Assembly: GCA_963815785.1 (NCBI GenBank)
Contig: CAWFHZ010000005.1
Coordinates: 248,001 to 312,000, forward strand
Origin: DATFVA01 sp963815785
GTDB taxonomy: Bacteria > Bacteroidota > Ignavibacteria > Ignavibacteriales > Ignavibacteriaceae
Length of the DNA stretch: 64,000 bases
Direction: 5' to 3'
Shown here: positions 9,265-19,206 of the stretch, one piece after another
Position numbering within the stretch: the stretch's first letter is position 1
Layout: the number at the start of each line of letters is the position of its first letter
The notes under the pieces: model-generated
Database searches by the model: none
Told to the model about the DNA's origin: nothing
The model's input: only the letters and a program-made list of their open reading frames with translations
Translations under genes and position numbers: made by a program

Positions 9265-9391
9265 GAATAGGCTTTTCTTTCTGCCAAATTACTATGCCAT
9301 CCCTGTTTTCTCAGCATCATCCCCAGATTTAGTAAACCCATTTATTTCCTATTTTTTCTTGCACTCCTAATTATTATTTTAATCAATCCAA

Positions 9392-11186
9392 ATGAAACTA
9401 CTTTACACATACCTTAAGAGTTACTGGAAGCTTATGCTGCTTGCTCTTCTTCTTGCGGCAGTAAACCAGGTTTTCTCTCTTCTCGATCCTTACATTTTCG
9501 GCAAGGTAATAGATAATTACGCAACAAAATTTGATTCTTACACAACTTCACAATTTTTAAAGGGTGTGGGACTTCTGCTTGCTGCTGCTGTAGGTGTTGC
9601 ATTTATATCAAGAGTGGCGAAAAATTTCCAGGACTATTATGTAAATGTAATTACACAACGCCTCGGCGCACAAATTTATACCGACGGCATAAAACATTCA
9701 CTCGAGCTTCCCTATTCAAAATTTGAAGACCAGCAGAGTGGAAAAACGCTTGGTGTTTTACAAAAAGTAAGAACCGATGTGGAGAAGCTGATTTCGGCTG
9801 TTGTTAATACAGTTTTTACAACCTTAGTAGGAGTAATATTTGTAACAGTTTATGCAGTAAATGTTCACTGGATTATTGCACCTATATTTTTTGCAGCTGT
9901 TCCGATTCTTGGAGTTGTAAGTTCTGTTCTCAGCAGGAAAATTAAAAAAATACAAAAAGTAATTGTGGCAGAAACAACTTCGCTGGCAGGTACCACAACT
10001 GAATCACTGAGAAATATAGAACTTGTAAAAAGTCTTGGACTTGGCAACCAGGAAATTAACCGTCTTAATTCTACAACAGATAAAATCCTTCAACTGGAAT
10101 TAAAAAAAGTTAAATACATCCGGACACTGAGTTTTATACAGGGAACGGTTGTGAACTTCATTCGCACCACGATTTTATTCTTTATGCTATATTTAATTTT
10201 CACAAAAGAAATTCAGATCGGACAGTTTTTCACATTAATGTTTTATTCATTTTTCATATTCGGACCACTGCAAAGCCTTGGTGATATTATAAACATTTAC
10301 CGTGAAGCTGAGGTATCACTTGATAATTTCGATGATCTTTTAAAACAACCAGTTGATGAAAAACCTAAAAATCCGGAAACAATAAAAAATGTTCAATCAC
10401 TTGAATTCAGAAATGTAAGCTTCAAACATCAGAGTGCGACGGGCTAAAGCTTTAAGTGATATTTCATTCAAAGTAAGAATGGGAGAAACAATCGCATTTG
10501 CGGGACCTTCGGGTGCAGGTAAAACTACTCTTGTTAAACTTCTTGTCGGGCTGTATAATCCGCAGGAAGGAAAAATTATTTATAACGGAATTCCGGGTGA
10601 TAAAATTGATCTGGATGAACTGCGTGAGAAAATTGGATTTGTTACGCAGGATACCCAGCTTTTTTCAGGAACAATAAAAGAGAACTTACTTTTTGTAAAT
10701 CCCGGTGCAAGTGATGAAGAATGCTTCGATGTTCTCGAAAAGTCTGCTGCGGGAAATCTGCTGGGAAGAGCGGAAAAAGGACTCGATACTATTATCGGGG
10801 AAGGCGGGGTTAAAGTATCCGGCGGAGAAAAGCAAAGACTTTCAATTGCACGTGCGCTTCTCCGTCATCCGCAGTTATTAATTTTTGATGAAGCTACCTC
10901 TTCACTCGATTCTTTAACCGAAGAAGAAATTACTTCGACAATAAAAGATATTTCCGATCGGAAAGATCTAATAACAATAATGATTGCTCACCGTTTATCT
11001 ACTGTAATGCATGCTGATAAAATTTATGTCCTCGAACGCGGGCAGATAACCGAATCAGGCAGACACGAAGAACTTCTTGAACAGAAAGGATTGTACTATG
11101 CTATGTGGCGTCAGCAGATTGGAGAACGCGAGAGAAATAATAACCTGCACAATTACAAATCAGCAGTAAATTTTGAAGAGGATTAG
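9392..11186 (+). CDS. ABC exporter, fused permease/ATPase half-transporter (frameshifted)
   Basis: An ABCB/MsbA-type exporter. Residues 1 to about 310 are the six-helix transmembrane domain (MKLLYTYLKSYWKLMLLALL...). The nucleotide-binding domain carries Walker A GPSGAGKTT, Q-loop VTQDTQLF, signature VSGGEKQRLSIARAL, Walker B LLIFDEATSSLDS and H-loop IAHRLSTVM. The two domains lie in different frames: the first stops after FKHQSATG (10447), the second opens at about 10434 with KALSDISFKV. Removing one base at about 10444-10446 joins them into a normal 597-residue protein, and the span is 3x598+1. Substrate is not predictable. A 15-base gap to the amylase gene suggests cotranscription. Confidence 0.9.
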
Positions 11187-11201
11187 GCAAGGGATTTCGA
11201 T

Positions 11202-13602
11202 ATGAAAACAATTCATTGCATTTTAATTTTATTTATCGCTTATCAGTATTCAATTCATTCGCAAATTATAACAGATCTCATAAAACCAATGCATTTACAA
11301 GCCGGTAAAACTGATTCAGTTCTGATCAGCGATATTTATTATTCTGAAAATTATGATGTTAGTTTTCTTCCGAATAAAATTATTAATGTCGGTTATAATG
11401 AGGATAAAGAAATTCTCACTCTTAGTCCTTCAGAAAAATTTGAAGGTCTTGGATTAATCGATTTTAAAGTCAACGATTCTCTTTTTACAATTCCTTTCTA
11501 CTCGGAGATTGTGCAGAATCATATATTTCAATTAAAACTAAAATATCATCCCGAAAAAGTTAACCTGTTTGCAAGTTTCAACGGGTGGAACCGGGAAAAT
11601 CTCCCGATGAATTATGATAAAAAAAGTGATGCCTATTCGGTTTCTGTCCCGCTTGAACCGGGGAGTTATCAGTATAAATTTTATGTTAAAGGAAATGAAT
11701 TTTTAGACCCGGTAAATCCGGACAGTATTCCTAATGGACTTGGGGGATATAATTCAGTTATAAATATTCCTGATCGTCATCCCGAAAAGTGTTACTTGTT
11801 TTTAGATGGTTATAAAGCTACCGATACTCAGATTGGTATAAGTTTTCGTTATAGTAATAACAAATACCGGTCTCCGGTTAAGCGTGATGAGATTATTGCT
11901 CTGCTGAATAATCAGTCTGTATCTTCCAAACAGGTTACAACGGTAGGAAATACTTTCATAGTTACTTTTGAAAAGGATAAACTGAATGGTGAAAATGTAA
12001 TCCGGACTTCCGTAAACAGAAATGGTCTGCCTTCAAACATTCAGACAATAAGATTTTATAACGGCAAACCGGAAGGGGATAAAAGCCACAGAACTGATTA
12101 TGATGACATCATCTATTCAATCATGGTTGACCGCTTTAATGACGGTGATTCAAGCAATAGTATCCCGGTTGTTAATCCTAATCTCACTCAAAAAGCAAAT
12201 TATTTCGGTGGAGATCTTCAGGGAATTGAAGAATAAAATAGACGACGGTTATTTTGATTCACTAAGCATTAACACTCTATGGCTTTCTCCTGTTGTTGAT
12301 AATACGGACAGTGCCTACAGAGAATATCCCGAACCACACCGTTATTATTCAGGTTATCATGGGTATTGGCCTGTTTCTTCAACCAAAGTTGAGGAAAAAT
12401 TCGGAGACATGAATTTACTGAAGAAGCTAATTGAAGATGCTCATAAACACGATATTCATATTCTGATAGATTATGTGGCAAACCACGTTCACGAAGAACA
12501 TCCATTCTTCAAAAAACACCGGGACTGGTTTGGTCAGCTTAAGCTGCCTGATGGGAAATTAAACCTGCGTCTGTGGGATGAATACAGATTAACAACATGG
12601 TTTGAACCATTTCTTCCAAAATTTGATTATGTAAATTCAACTGAAGCACTCGATACTATGACGAGCAATGCAGTGTGGTGGATTAAGGAAACCAATGCAG
12701 ATGGTTTCCGGCAGGATGCAGTTAAGCACATTCCAAATATTTTCTGGCGAACCTTAACGAGAAAAATTAAAAGTGAAATCTCTGTTCCGGACCACAAAGA
12801 TATTTTCCAGATTGGTGAAACTTTTGGAAGTTATCAGCTTGTAAATTCATATGTAAATAACGGGCAGCTTGATGCCCAATTTAATTTTAACTTATACGAT
12901 ACTGCAATTCCCGTATTTATCGATTCGACAAGATCCTTCAAATCACTTGATGATCAGATGCAGAAATCCTTTTCCGTTTACGGCGTGAATAATTTGATGG
13001 GTAATATTATGGACAGCCACGATAAAGTCCGCTTTATGGCTTATGCCGATGGAGACGTCTCTTTAAACGAAGCCAATGCCGCAGATATTGGCTGGAATAA
13101 TCCGCCGGAGGTTGATTATAAATCAAGCTATGATAAAATGAAACTTTACCTTTCATATATTTTAACCATACCCGGAATTCCGATAATCGATTACGGAGAT
13201 GAATTCGGAATGACCGGTGCCGCCGACCCTGATAACAGGAGAATGATGAGATTCGGCAACCGGCTTTCTGATTGGGAAAAAGAAACATTAAGTGATGTGC
13301 AGAAACTTATCAAGATCAGAAAAGAAAATTCTGCGTTGCGGTATGGTGACTTTTATACACTTGAAGCCGATCAAAACATATATGCTTTTATTCGTTCAGA
13401 TTTAAATGAAAGAGTTCTGGTAGTGATGAATAAAAGTAATTCTTTGTTAAGTACTATGCTTGAAATTCCATCAGCAGTCAAAGCGGCTACTATTTCTGAT
13501 TTACTTTCAGGAAACACAATTCAGGTAAATCAACGTAAAGTTGATATTCAAATGAAACCGTTAGGTTATTCGATTTTTAAGTTAAATGAAAATTCTAAAT
13601 AA
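11202..13602 (+). CDS. secreted alpha-amylase family (GH13) glycosidase with N-terminal CBM48-like domain (frameshifted)
   Basis: Signal peptide (MKTIHCILILFIAYQYSIHSQ), then a beta-sandwich region. Residues about 105-190 match an AMPK/CBM48 fold (VNLFASFNGWNRENLPM ... GSYQYKFYVKG). The GH13 barrel begins DIIYSIMVDRFNDGD and shows region I DYVANH, region II DGFRQDAVKH with the nucleophile Asp, region III IGETFG with the acid/base Glu, and region IV MDSHD. It probably hydrolyses alpha-glucans in the periplasm or outside the cell. A single extra base near 12228 splits the gene between GGDLQGI and KNKIDDGYFDSL. The span is 3x800+1. It follows the ABC exporter by 15 bases. Confidence 0.9.
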
Positions 13603-13611
13603 GGATTATTG

Positions 13612-14949
13612 ATGCAGATAAAATATATATTACTATTTCTATTAACAGGTATTTTATTAATTTCCTGTGGAGAAAAAAAAGATAACCAGCCATCAAGAGA
13701 ACTGGATACAAAAATGAATAATATAGCAGAACAATATGTTAAAGTAATTTTAAAAGTAGGTAAATTCGATCCGGATTATGTTGATGCCTACTATGGACCG
13801 GATAACTGGAAACCGGATAGTACTTATAACGCGGATTCAAGTGCATTAAAGCATCTCAGTGCGGAAACGGATGCTCTGCTGGATAGTATGGAATCCTTCG
13901 GCAAATATAATGCAGATGAAATGCAGACGCTGCGCTACAGGTTTTTGTACAAACAAATGCTTGCCTTAAAAACTAAAATATTTATGCTTGAAGGAGGTAG
14001 TCTCACATTTGATCAGGAAACAAAGGCATTGTATGATGCCGAAGCGCCTCACTTTTCAGAAGAACATTTTCAAAAAATAATCAATCAACTTGATAAACTA
14101 CTCCCCGGTAAAGGAAATGTTACAGATCGTTTTGAAAAATTCAGATCGCAATTTATTATTCCGAAAGATAAGCTCGATAAAGTTTTCACAGCAGCAATAA
14201 ACGAATGCCGTAAAAAAACGCTGGATCATATTCGGCTTCCTTCTGATGAAAACTTTAAAGTTGAATATGTAACAAACAAACCCTGGGGCGGATATAACTG
14301 GTACAAAGGAAATTCATACAGTGTAATTCAGGTAAATACTGATTTACCAATTTATATCGATCGTGCAGTTGATTTAGCCGCTCACGAAGGTTATCCCGGG
14401 CATCACGTTTACAATACTCTGCTTGAAAAAAATCTTGTTCGTCAAAGAGGCTGGAACGAATTCACTGTTTATCCACTGTTCAGCCCCCAATCACTTATTG
14501 CTGAAGGCACTGCCAATTTCGGTATTGAGATGGCTTTTCCCGGCGAATCAAGAATAAAATTTGAAAAGGAAGTTTTATTCCCTATAGCAGGATTAGATTC
14601 TTCACAGGCTGATGAATATTACCATGCACTTGAGCTTGTTGATGAGCTAAGTTATGCCGGCAACGAAGCTGCCCGCAATTACCTGAACGGAGATTGGAAC
14701 AAAGATAAATCAGTTGAATGGCTACAGAAATATGAATTGATGAGTAAAGAGAGAGCCGAAAAGAGATTAAGCTTTATTGACAAGTATAGAAGCTATGTTA
14801 TTAATTATAATCTCGGTAAAGATATAGTTAAAAATTACATTGAGAAAAACGGCGGAACTAAAGATAACCCGCAGAAACGATGGGAAATTTTCGAAAGGAT
14901 AATTTCAACTCCGCAAACTCCATCCGGTTTGCAGGAGGGATTAAAATAA
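13612..14949 (+). CDS. lipoprotein with HEGYPGHH motif, DUF885-like putative metallopeptidase
   Basis: Lipoprotein signal (LLFLLTGILLISCGEKK; lipobox Cys about residue 19). A long helical region follows. Near residue 260 comes LAAHEGYPGHHVYNTLLEK, which resembles the HEGIPGHH motif of DUF885 proteins, proposed zinc peptidases; SLIAEGTANFGIEM further on could supply the third ligand Glu. I chose the ATG at 13612, 6 bases after an AAGGA ribosome site at 13601-13605, over a TTG one codon earlier. It lies 9 bases after the amylase stop, so it is probably in the same transcript. Enzymatic activity is inferred only. Confidence 0.72.
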   Translation: MQIKYILLFLLTGILLISCGEKKDNQPSRELDTKMNNIAEQYVKVILKVGKFDPDYVDAYYGPDNWKPDSTYNADSSALKHLSAETDALLDSMESFGKYNADEMQTLRYRFLYKQMLALKTKIFMLEGGSLTFDQETKALYDAEAPHFSEEHFQKIINQLDKLLPGKGNVTDRFEKFRSQFIIPKDKLDKVFTAAINECRKKTLDHIRLPSDENFKVEYVTNKPWGGYNWYKGNSYSVIQVNTDLPIYIDRAVDLAAHEGYPGHHVYNTLLEKNLVRQRGWNEFTVYPLFSPQSLIAEGTANFGIEMAFPGESRIKFEKEVLFPIAGLDSSQADEYYHALELVDELSYAGNEAARNYLNGDWNKDKSVEWLQKYELMSKERAEKRLSFIDKYRSYVINYNLGKDIVKNYIEKNGGTKDNPQKRWEIFERIISTPQTPSGLQEGLK

Positions 14950-14954
14950 ACTTT

Positions 14955-15971
14955 TTATTCTTTTAGGCTTGATTTAAGATATTCAAATTCCTCTTTCCCT
15001 ATTATAACCTCTCTGAAGATTTGGGATATTTTCTCTTTATTTAGATTTTTAAAATCCTTTTCCAGCGGTGTAATTAATACTCCACCGATATCAATAGTTG
15101 CAGGACTTACAAGAATATTTGCTTCACCTTCCTTAAAGTACGCTTCCGGTCGATGTTTCCCGCGGAAGAATATTATTACCCTCCATCCCGTTTCTTTATC
15201 ATAAGAACAAAGGACATTCATCATAGGTTCTAAATGATTAACCGAAATGTGAGAATATATTTCATATATTTTCTTAAAAATATTTTCTATATGCTGGGAT
15301 GAGTCGGATTCAATTGATATGAATTTTCTTAATCCATCATTAACTGCGAATACTGAAGCTACTTTATTCTGAATTTCCTCACCATATTCATTTTTTAAAC
15401 CTTCGTAATCATTTTCAACCGGCAAAGAATATTTTTTACAAGCCTGGAAGTGTTGATGGACAGGTACGGAAGCACCCGCCTCCGGACCATTATAAATCAA
15501 AGCAAAATCAGAAAAATCTTTACTGATCTGTAGCAAATACTTAAACGAATTAATAATTCGCTGAGGAATATGTTCTTTACGGCTTATTGTAAGATGTTCG
15601 TGAAAAATCGGGTACGGGTTACAGAGAATATTGTATTCATCTTTATAATTTATCGCTACTTCACCCTCCGGAAGATTTTCTAAACAAAGAAGACATTTTA
15701 TATTTTTTAACCTTTCTTTTGAAACAATTGCTGTTGTTGAATTTATCCTGCGGGGATTATGCTGAACATGTATTTCGTACCCATCAAAAAAAACTTTTTT
15801 GATTTGAACTGACTCAAGAGACAGCAACCCTTCTTTTAACAATGGCCAGCTTTCAGCCTGCTGTTTATAAAGCAGTGAAACGGCTTCATTGTATTTGTTT
15901 TCATCTATTAATTTCTGAAGCTCATTTTCGGCAGCATTTCTGCTGCTAAAGTTATTTTTGTTTTTTTTCAT
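14955..15971 (-). CDS. DUF4922-type HIT-superfamily (GalT/Apa-like) nucleotidyltransferase or phosphorylase
   Basis: A 338-residue protein. Residues about 85-135 read KCLLCLENLPEGEVAINY, then NILCNPYPIFHEHLTISRKEHIPQRI, the zinc-CXXC plus NP-P-F--HLTI pattern of GalT, Apa and GDP-galactose phosphorylase relatives. The catalytic histidine triad VHQHFQA follows near residue 175. These enzymes transfer or phosphorolyse nucleotidyl groups on sugars. Its start overlaps the 3' end of the upstream glycosyltransferase gene by 20 bases, so the two are probably cotranscribed and translationally coupled. A role in making or salvaging an activated sugar for that transferase is inferred. The substrate is unknown. 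Confidence 0.75.
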   Translation of the reverse strand: MKKNKNNFSSRNAAENELQKLIDENKYNEAVSLLYKQQAESWPLLKEGLLSLESVQIKKVFFDGYEIHVQHNPRRINSTTAIVSKERLKNIKCLLCLENLPEGEVAINYKDEYNILCNPYPIFHEHLTISRKEHIPQRIINSFKYLLQISKDFSDFALIYNGPEAGASVPVHQHFQACKKYSLPVENDYEGLKNEYGEEIQNKVASVFAVNDGLRKFISIESDSSQHIENIFKKIYEIYSHISVNHLEPMMNVLCSYDKETGWRVIIFFRGKHRPEAYFKEGEANILVSPATIDIGGVLITPLEKDFKNLNKEKISQIFREVIIGKEEFEYLKSSLKE

Positions 15972-17443
15972 TTAATCTCTGCCGTGCCTGTATTTCAAAT
16001 GTTCTGATTGTGTCTTTGTAATAATTATATTTATTCTTTTTGTCAATTGACAGTCCTGCATCCGAGTTACCCTCCCATCTTCTGCAGAAATAAACTGGTT
16101 CATAGATTCTGCTTATTTCATAAGTTCTTGAAACCGCAATAGCTGCAGAATAATCTTCACCATAGCTAACATTTGGAAATTTTATTTCTCTTATAACCGG
16201 TGTGTAAAATGCACGCGGTGCGCCGAGACCATTTATTCTGAGAGCGTTATTTCTGCCGTTTGCCGGAGTCCATTCTCTATGATCGATGATTCCCGGCGGA
16301 ATTTCATTTAAATTAAAATCAGTAAGTTTATATGAGCCGATCACCATTGCGCTTTTCTCTTCGCTGAATACATTAATAATTTTTTGTAGGCTATGTTTGT
16401 CAGCATAAAGATCATCACTATCAAGCTGTACAGCATACATACCGCAATGCTCGTTAAATATTGCTTCATTCCAGCAGCCGCCAATTTCCAGGTTTTTGCT
16501 GTGCGGTATTATGTGAACAATATTACTATTCTTTTCACAATAAGTTTTCAGTAACTCAGTTGTCCCGTCAATGGAATGATTATCAACTATAATAATATTG
16601 AATGGAAAATCCGTCTGCTGTTTTAATACTGAATTAATTGCCTCAGCTATTGTTTTTTTCCTGTTCTTCACAGGAATTATTACAGACGCCTTGTAAGCGA
16701 ATTCCTCGTTAGTAACATTAACTCCGCTGAATTTTGGTTCCAGGTAAGCACCGATTTCTTTAAGATGTTTTGTAGCTGCTTCCTCCATTTCTATTTGAAT
16801 CTTCCTGTTAGCAGGATCCACATAATCAAAATGTTTATCACCTGTCTGTTCGGAAAACAAATTTATCGAATACAAATATTCGGGAATTTTTACTATAGAA
16901 TAATGCCGTGAAATAAATAACCTCAAATCATATAATCCCGCATAAATAAAATCATTCTTGTTTTCTTTTAAAAAATCCTGAAGAACAGATTTCCTTAGAA
17001 TGATAACATCACCGAAATCAAAATCATCTCTGATACTTCCCTGCTGATAATTGTTAACAGGATGCCGGGAGATTCCATTTTCTATTTTCTCATAAAAATC
17101 GGAATACAATCAGTGAGGCATTAGTTTCATTAGCTACATCCAGGAATCTGTCAAGTGCAAATTTTTCAAAAGTAACCTCACCCGGTATTAAAATCAGAAG
17201 AATAAATTCTGTGGTTGTTTCATTAAAAATAGACTGGAGGATTTTTGTGCTTGAAAAATTTTCTCCGGAAATAGCCCTAAGGGTTTTGGGAATTTCGACT
17301 AATTCATCTGCGATTAAAAATATTTCTTCAATTAAATTTGTAGCTCTAAGTGAGTTCGTTACTTCATGGATATTTTTATCACCGTTGTAAGGCATAAAAA
17401 CTGTGAAAGGAAAACTCATAAACCCTCCCGCGGTATGAAACAA
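15952..17443 (-). CDS. family 2 glycosyltransferase-like protein (frameshifted)
   Basis: About 497 residues in two frames. The first part (17443 to about 17107) is MSFPFTVFMPYNGDK...FALDRFLDVANETNASLI. The second continues YSDFYEKIENG...NYQQGSIRDDFDFG, then a classic GT-A domain: ASVIIPVKNRKKTIAEAINSVL, IIIVDNHSIDGT and the DXD-like QLDSDDLY. Dropping one base at about 17107 joins them as NASLIYSDFYEKI. The span is 3x497+1. Two glycosyltransferase-like halves are present, the N-terminal one shorter. It overlaps the downstream DUF4922 gene. An envelope-glycan role is inferred from the neighbouring SpoIID-like and GT4 genes. Confidence 0.83.
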
Positions 17444-17483
17444 ATTATTCGTTTAAAAGGGGGTAGAACATATCGAGAAAATA

Positions 17484-17504
17484 AAGCCGGTACAAAACCG
17501 GCTT
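17484..17504 (-). terminator. rho-independent-type terminator
   Basis: On the minus strand, aagccggt and accggctt form a perfect 8-bp stem (arms 17497-17504 and 17484-17491) followed by a T-rich tract (tattttct). It lies 21 bases after the stop of the minus-strand lipoprotein gene and upstream of the GT2 gene, so it separates the two transcription units. Confidence 0.72.
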
Positions 17505-17524
17505 AAAAAATTCAGAAATGATTG

Positions 17525-17950
17525 CTATTCAGGAATTGTTATGCTCTCCTGATCCAGAAGTTTATGTCCGGTTTTATCAGTTATATGTAAAGAGTATGTA
17601 CCGGGGGCTAAATCTCTGAAAGCAGTTCTTGCCTTCTTAACGCAAACACAATTGTCACTTGCGGTATTGGAGTTTGAAACCATTAAGGTAATCTGATTTT
17701 CTTTTTGGTTCATATCCATATTTAAAGTTGAATTACAGTAAGTACGGACATCCATAGTTACATAAACCAATCCTTTTTGCTGGTCGATAATAACATTATC
17801 CACTGTTTCACCTGTATAAACATCACCCGAAGTTAAATCAGACTGCTGTGTACAGGCATCAAAACGAGCTGGATCCATCGAAACCATTTTGGAACTGGAA
17901 CAGGCTGCAAATAAAAGAGCGCTGAAAACAAGTATTAAAATATATTTCAT
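17525..17950 (-). CDS. small lipoprotein of unknown function
   Basis: 141 residues with a lipoprotein signal (MKYILILVFSALLFAACSSSK; lipobox Cys 16). The mature part is predicted beta-rich, with a C-terminal segment (GTYSLHITDKTGHKLLDQES) resembling a small beta-sandwich. Four further cysteines (in DACTQQ, TYCNS and DNCVCVKK) could form disulfides. I do not recognise a family. It is flanked by a terminator and by the GT4 gene, with an own promoter likely in the 145-base gap upstream. Confidence 0.65.
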   Translation of the reverse strand: MKYILILVFSALLFAACSSSKMVSMDPARFDACTQQSDLTSGDVYTGETVDNVIIDQQKGLVYVTMDVRTYCNSTLNMDMNQKENQITLMVSNSNTASDNCVCVKKARTAFRDLAPGTYSLHITDKTGHKLLDQESITIPE

Positions 17951-18095
17951 TTTATCTCCTCCGTGTTAAAAATATTCCTGATTTATTAAGTTATTAAAAA
18001 ATAACACTTTAAGTTTATTAAATAGTTAAGTCTGTCACAAACAGCTCTCTATTTATATTTCTGAGAGTTAACTAAAAGAATGCATTACCGCATAA

Positions 18096-19202
18096 TCAGG
18101 TTAAATCCTGGTAAAGCCTTATAACCTGTTCGGTTACTTTTTCAAGATTAAATTTTCCAAGAATTCGTGTTCTTCCTTCTTTTCCAAAGGAATTACGTAC
18201 TGCAGGATTATCAAGCATTTTACTCAATTTTATTATCAAATCATCTGTGTTTCTTCTTTCATAAAGGTATGATGTAACTCCGTCAACAGCTATATCAAGC
18301 ACTCCGTCAGAAGCGGAACAGATAGTTGGCTTTTCCATTGCCATCGCTTCGGTAAGTGCCAAACCAAAGGCTTCGGCGTGCGAAGGAAAAACAAAGATAT
18401 CCATTGATGCCAGCGTCTCAGGAATATCTGTACGGTAACCTGCAAATATCAGGTTATTTAGGTTTAGTTTTTTTGCCAATAATTTAATTTCTTCAGCATA
18501 ACTATCTTCACCACGACTTGCTTCACCAACGATTATGAATTTAAGATTTTTGTACTTTTTATTTAATTCAGCAGCTGATTTAATAAATTCTTCATGTCCC
18601 TTACCAGGACTGAACCGGGCCATCATTCCAATTAATATCTCGTTTGATTTAATATTAAACTCATTCCTTATTTTTTCACCGGATGTTTTTTCGGGATTAA
18701 ATTTTTCAGTATCAACCCCGTTTGGAATCAATACAATCTGATCATCTCTCAGGGGGGTTGTATCCAGCAGGTTCTTTTTTATAATGCTGCTAATTGCAAT
18801 TGTTCTGGTTACATAACCATAAAGACGTTTATGAAGAAAATCTTTTTTAACAATAAATGAACCAATATGTTTTGTGAGAATTAATGGAATTCTTCTGCTC
18901 AATAATTGGAGAGAAGGAACGAGTAACCAGAGATCTTTTGAGGCGTGTGTATGGATAATATCAAAATTCATTTTTCTGATAATTAAAGAGATTCGAATTG
19001 AAGAAACAGGATGGAAATAACTTCCAGCATTAACCGGGTGAATCAAAATACCGAGATTATTAGCTTCAATATGAATCCTTGATTCGGCTGCACATAAAAG
19101 TTCAACGTGTATTCCGCGCTTCATCAATTCTTTTATTCCTGTGAGAGTTATCATTTCCATACCTCCCCAGCTTTTAGATAAACAAGAATATAAAACTTTC
19201 AT
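18096..19202 (-). CDS. GT4-family glycosyltransferase
   Basis: 368 residues, two Rossmann-like halves (GT-B fold). The N-terminus has the acceptor-side pattern KSWGGMEMITLTGIKELMKRG. The C-terminal half has IGMMARFSPGKGHEEFIKSA, FIIVGEAS and FPSHAEAFGLALTEAMAMEKP, the EX7E nucleotide-sugar motif of GT4 retaining transferases. It is a cytoplasmic enzyme that adds a sugar to an envelope glycan or lipid; the sugar is not predictable. It starts 4 bases after the stop of the SpoIID-like gene, so the two form an operon. Confidence 0.9.
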   Translation of the reverse strand: MKVLYSCLSKSWGGMEMITLTGIKELMKRGIHVELLCAAESRIHIEANNLGILIHPVNAGSYFHPVSSIRISLIIRKMNFDIIHTHASKDLWLLVPSLQLLSRRIPLILTKHIGSFIVKKDFLHKRLYGYVTRTIAISSIIKKNLLDTTPLRDDQIVLIPNGVDTEKFNPEKTSGEKIRNEFNIKSNEILIGMMARFSPGKGHEEFIKSAAELNKKYKNLKFIIVGEASRGEDSYAEEIKLLAKKLNLNNLIFAGYRTDIPETLASMDIFVFPSHAEAFGLALTEAMAMEKPTICSASDGVLDIAVDGVTSYLYERRNTDDLIIKLSKMLDNPAVRNSFGKEGRTRILGKFNLEKVTEQVIRLYQDLT

Positions 19203-19206
19203 ATTA

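Larger units (their letters stand above)
8796..9391. other. gene-free 596-base region containing several short hairpins and a tandem repeat
   Basis: No ORF here has homology-like features; the 60-codon minus-strand ORF at 9035-9217 is made of repeat sequence. The stretch instead contains separate palindromes, listed individually: 8892-8911, 8985-9007, a 12-bp inverted repeat closing 9041-9130, and an 11-bp tandem repeat at 9232-9264. Inside the 9041-9130 stem are two mini-hairpins: aaacctc/gaggttt (9054-9070) and gatcatc/gatgatc (about 9101-9117). The layout suggests accumulated REP-like elements or a mobile-element remnant. Confidence 0.6.

Noticed and set aside
10430..10450. Programmed frameshifting in the ABC exporter, or two separate genes
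   Set aside because: No slippery heptamer or downstream structure is evident, and similar breaks occur in nine other genes, favouring sequence error.
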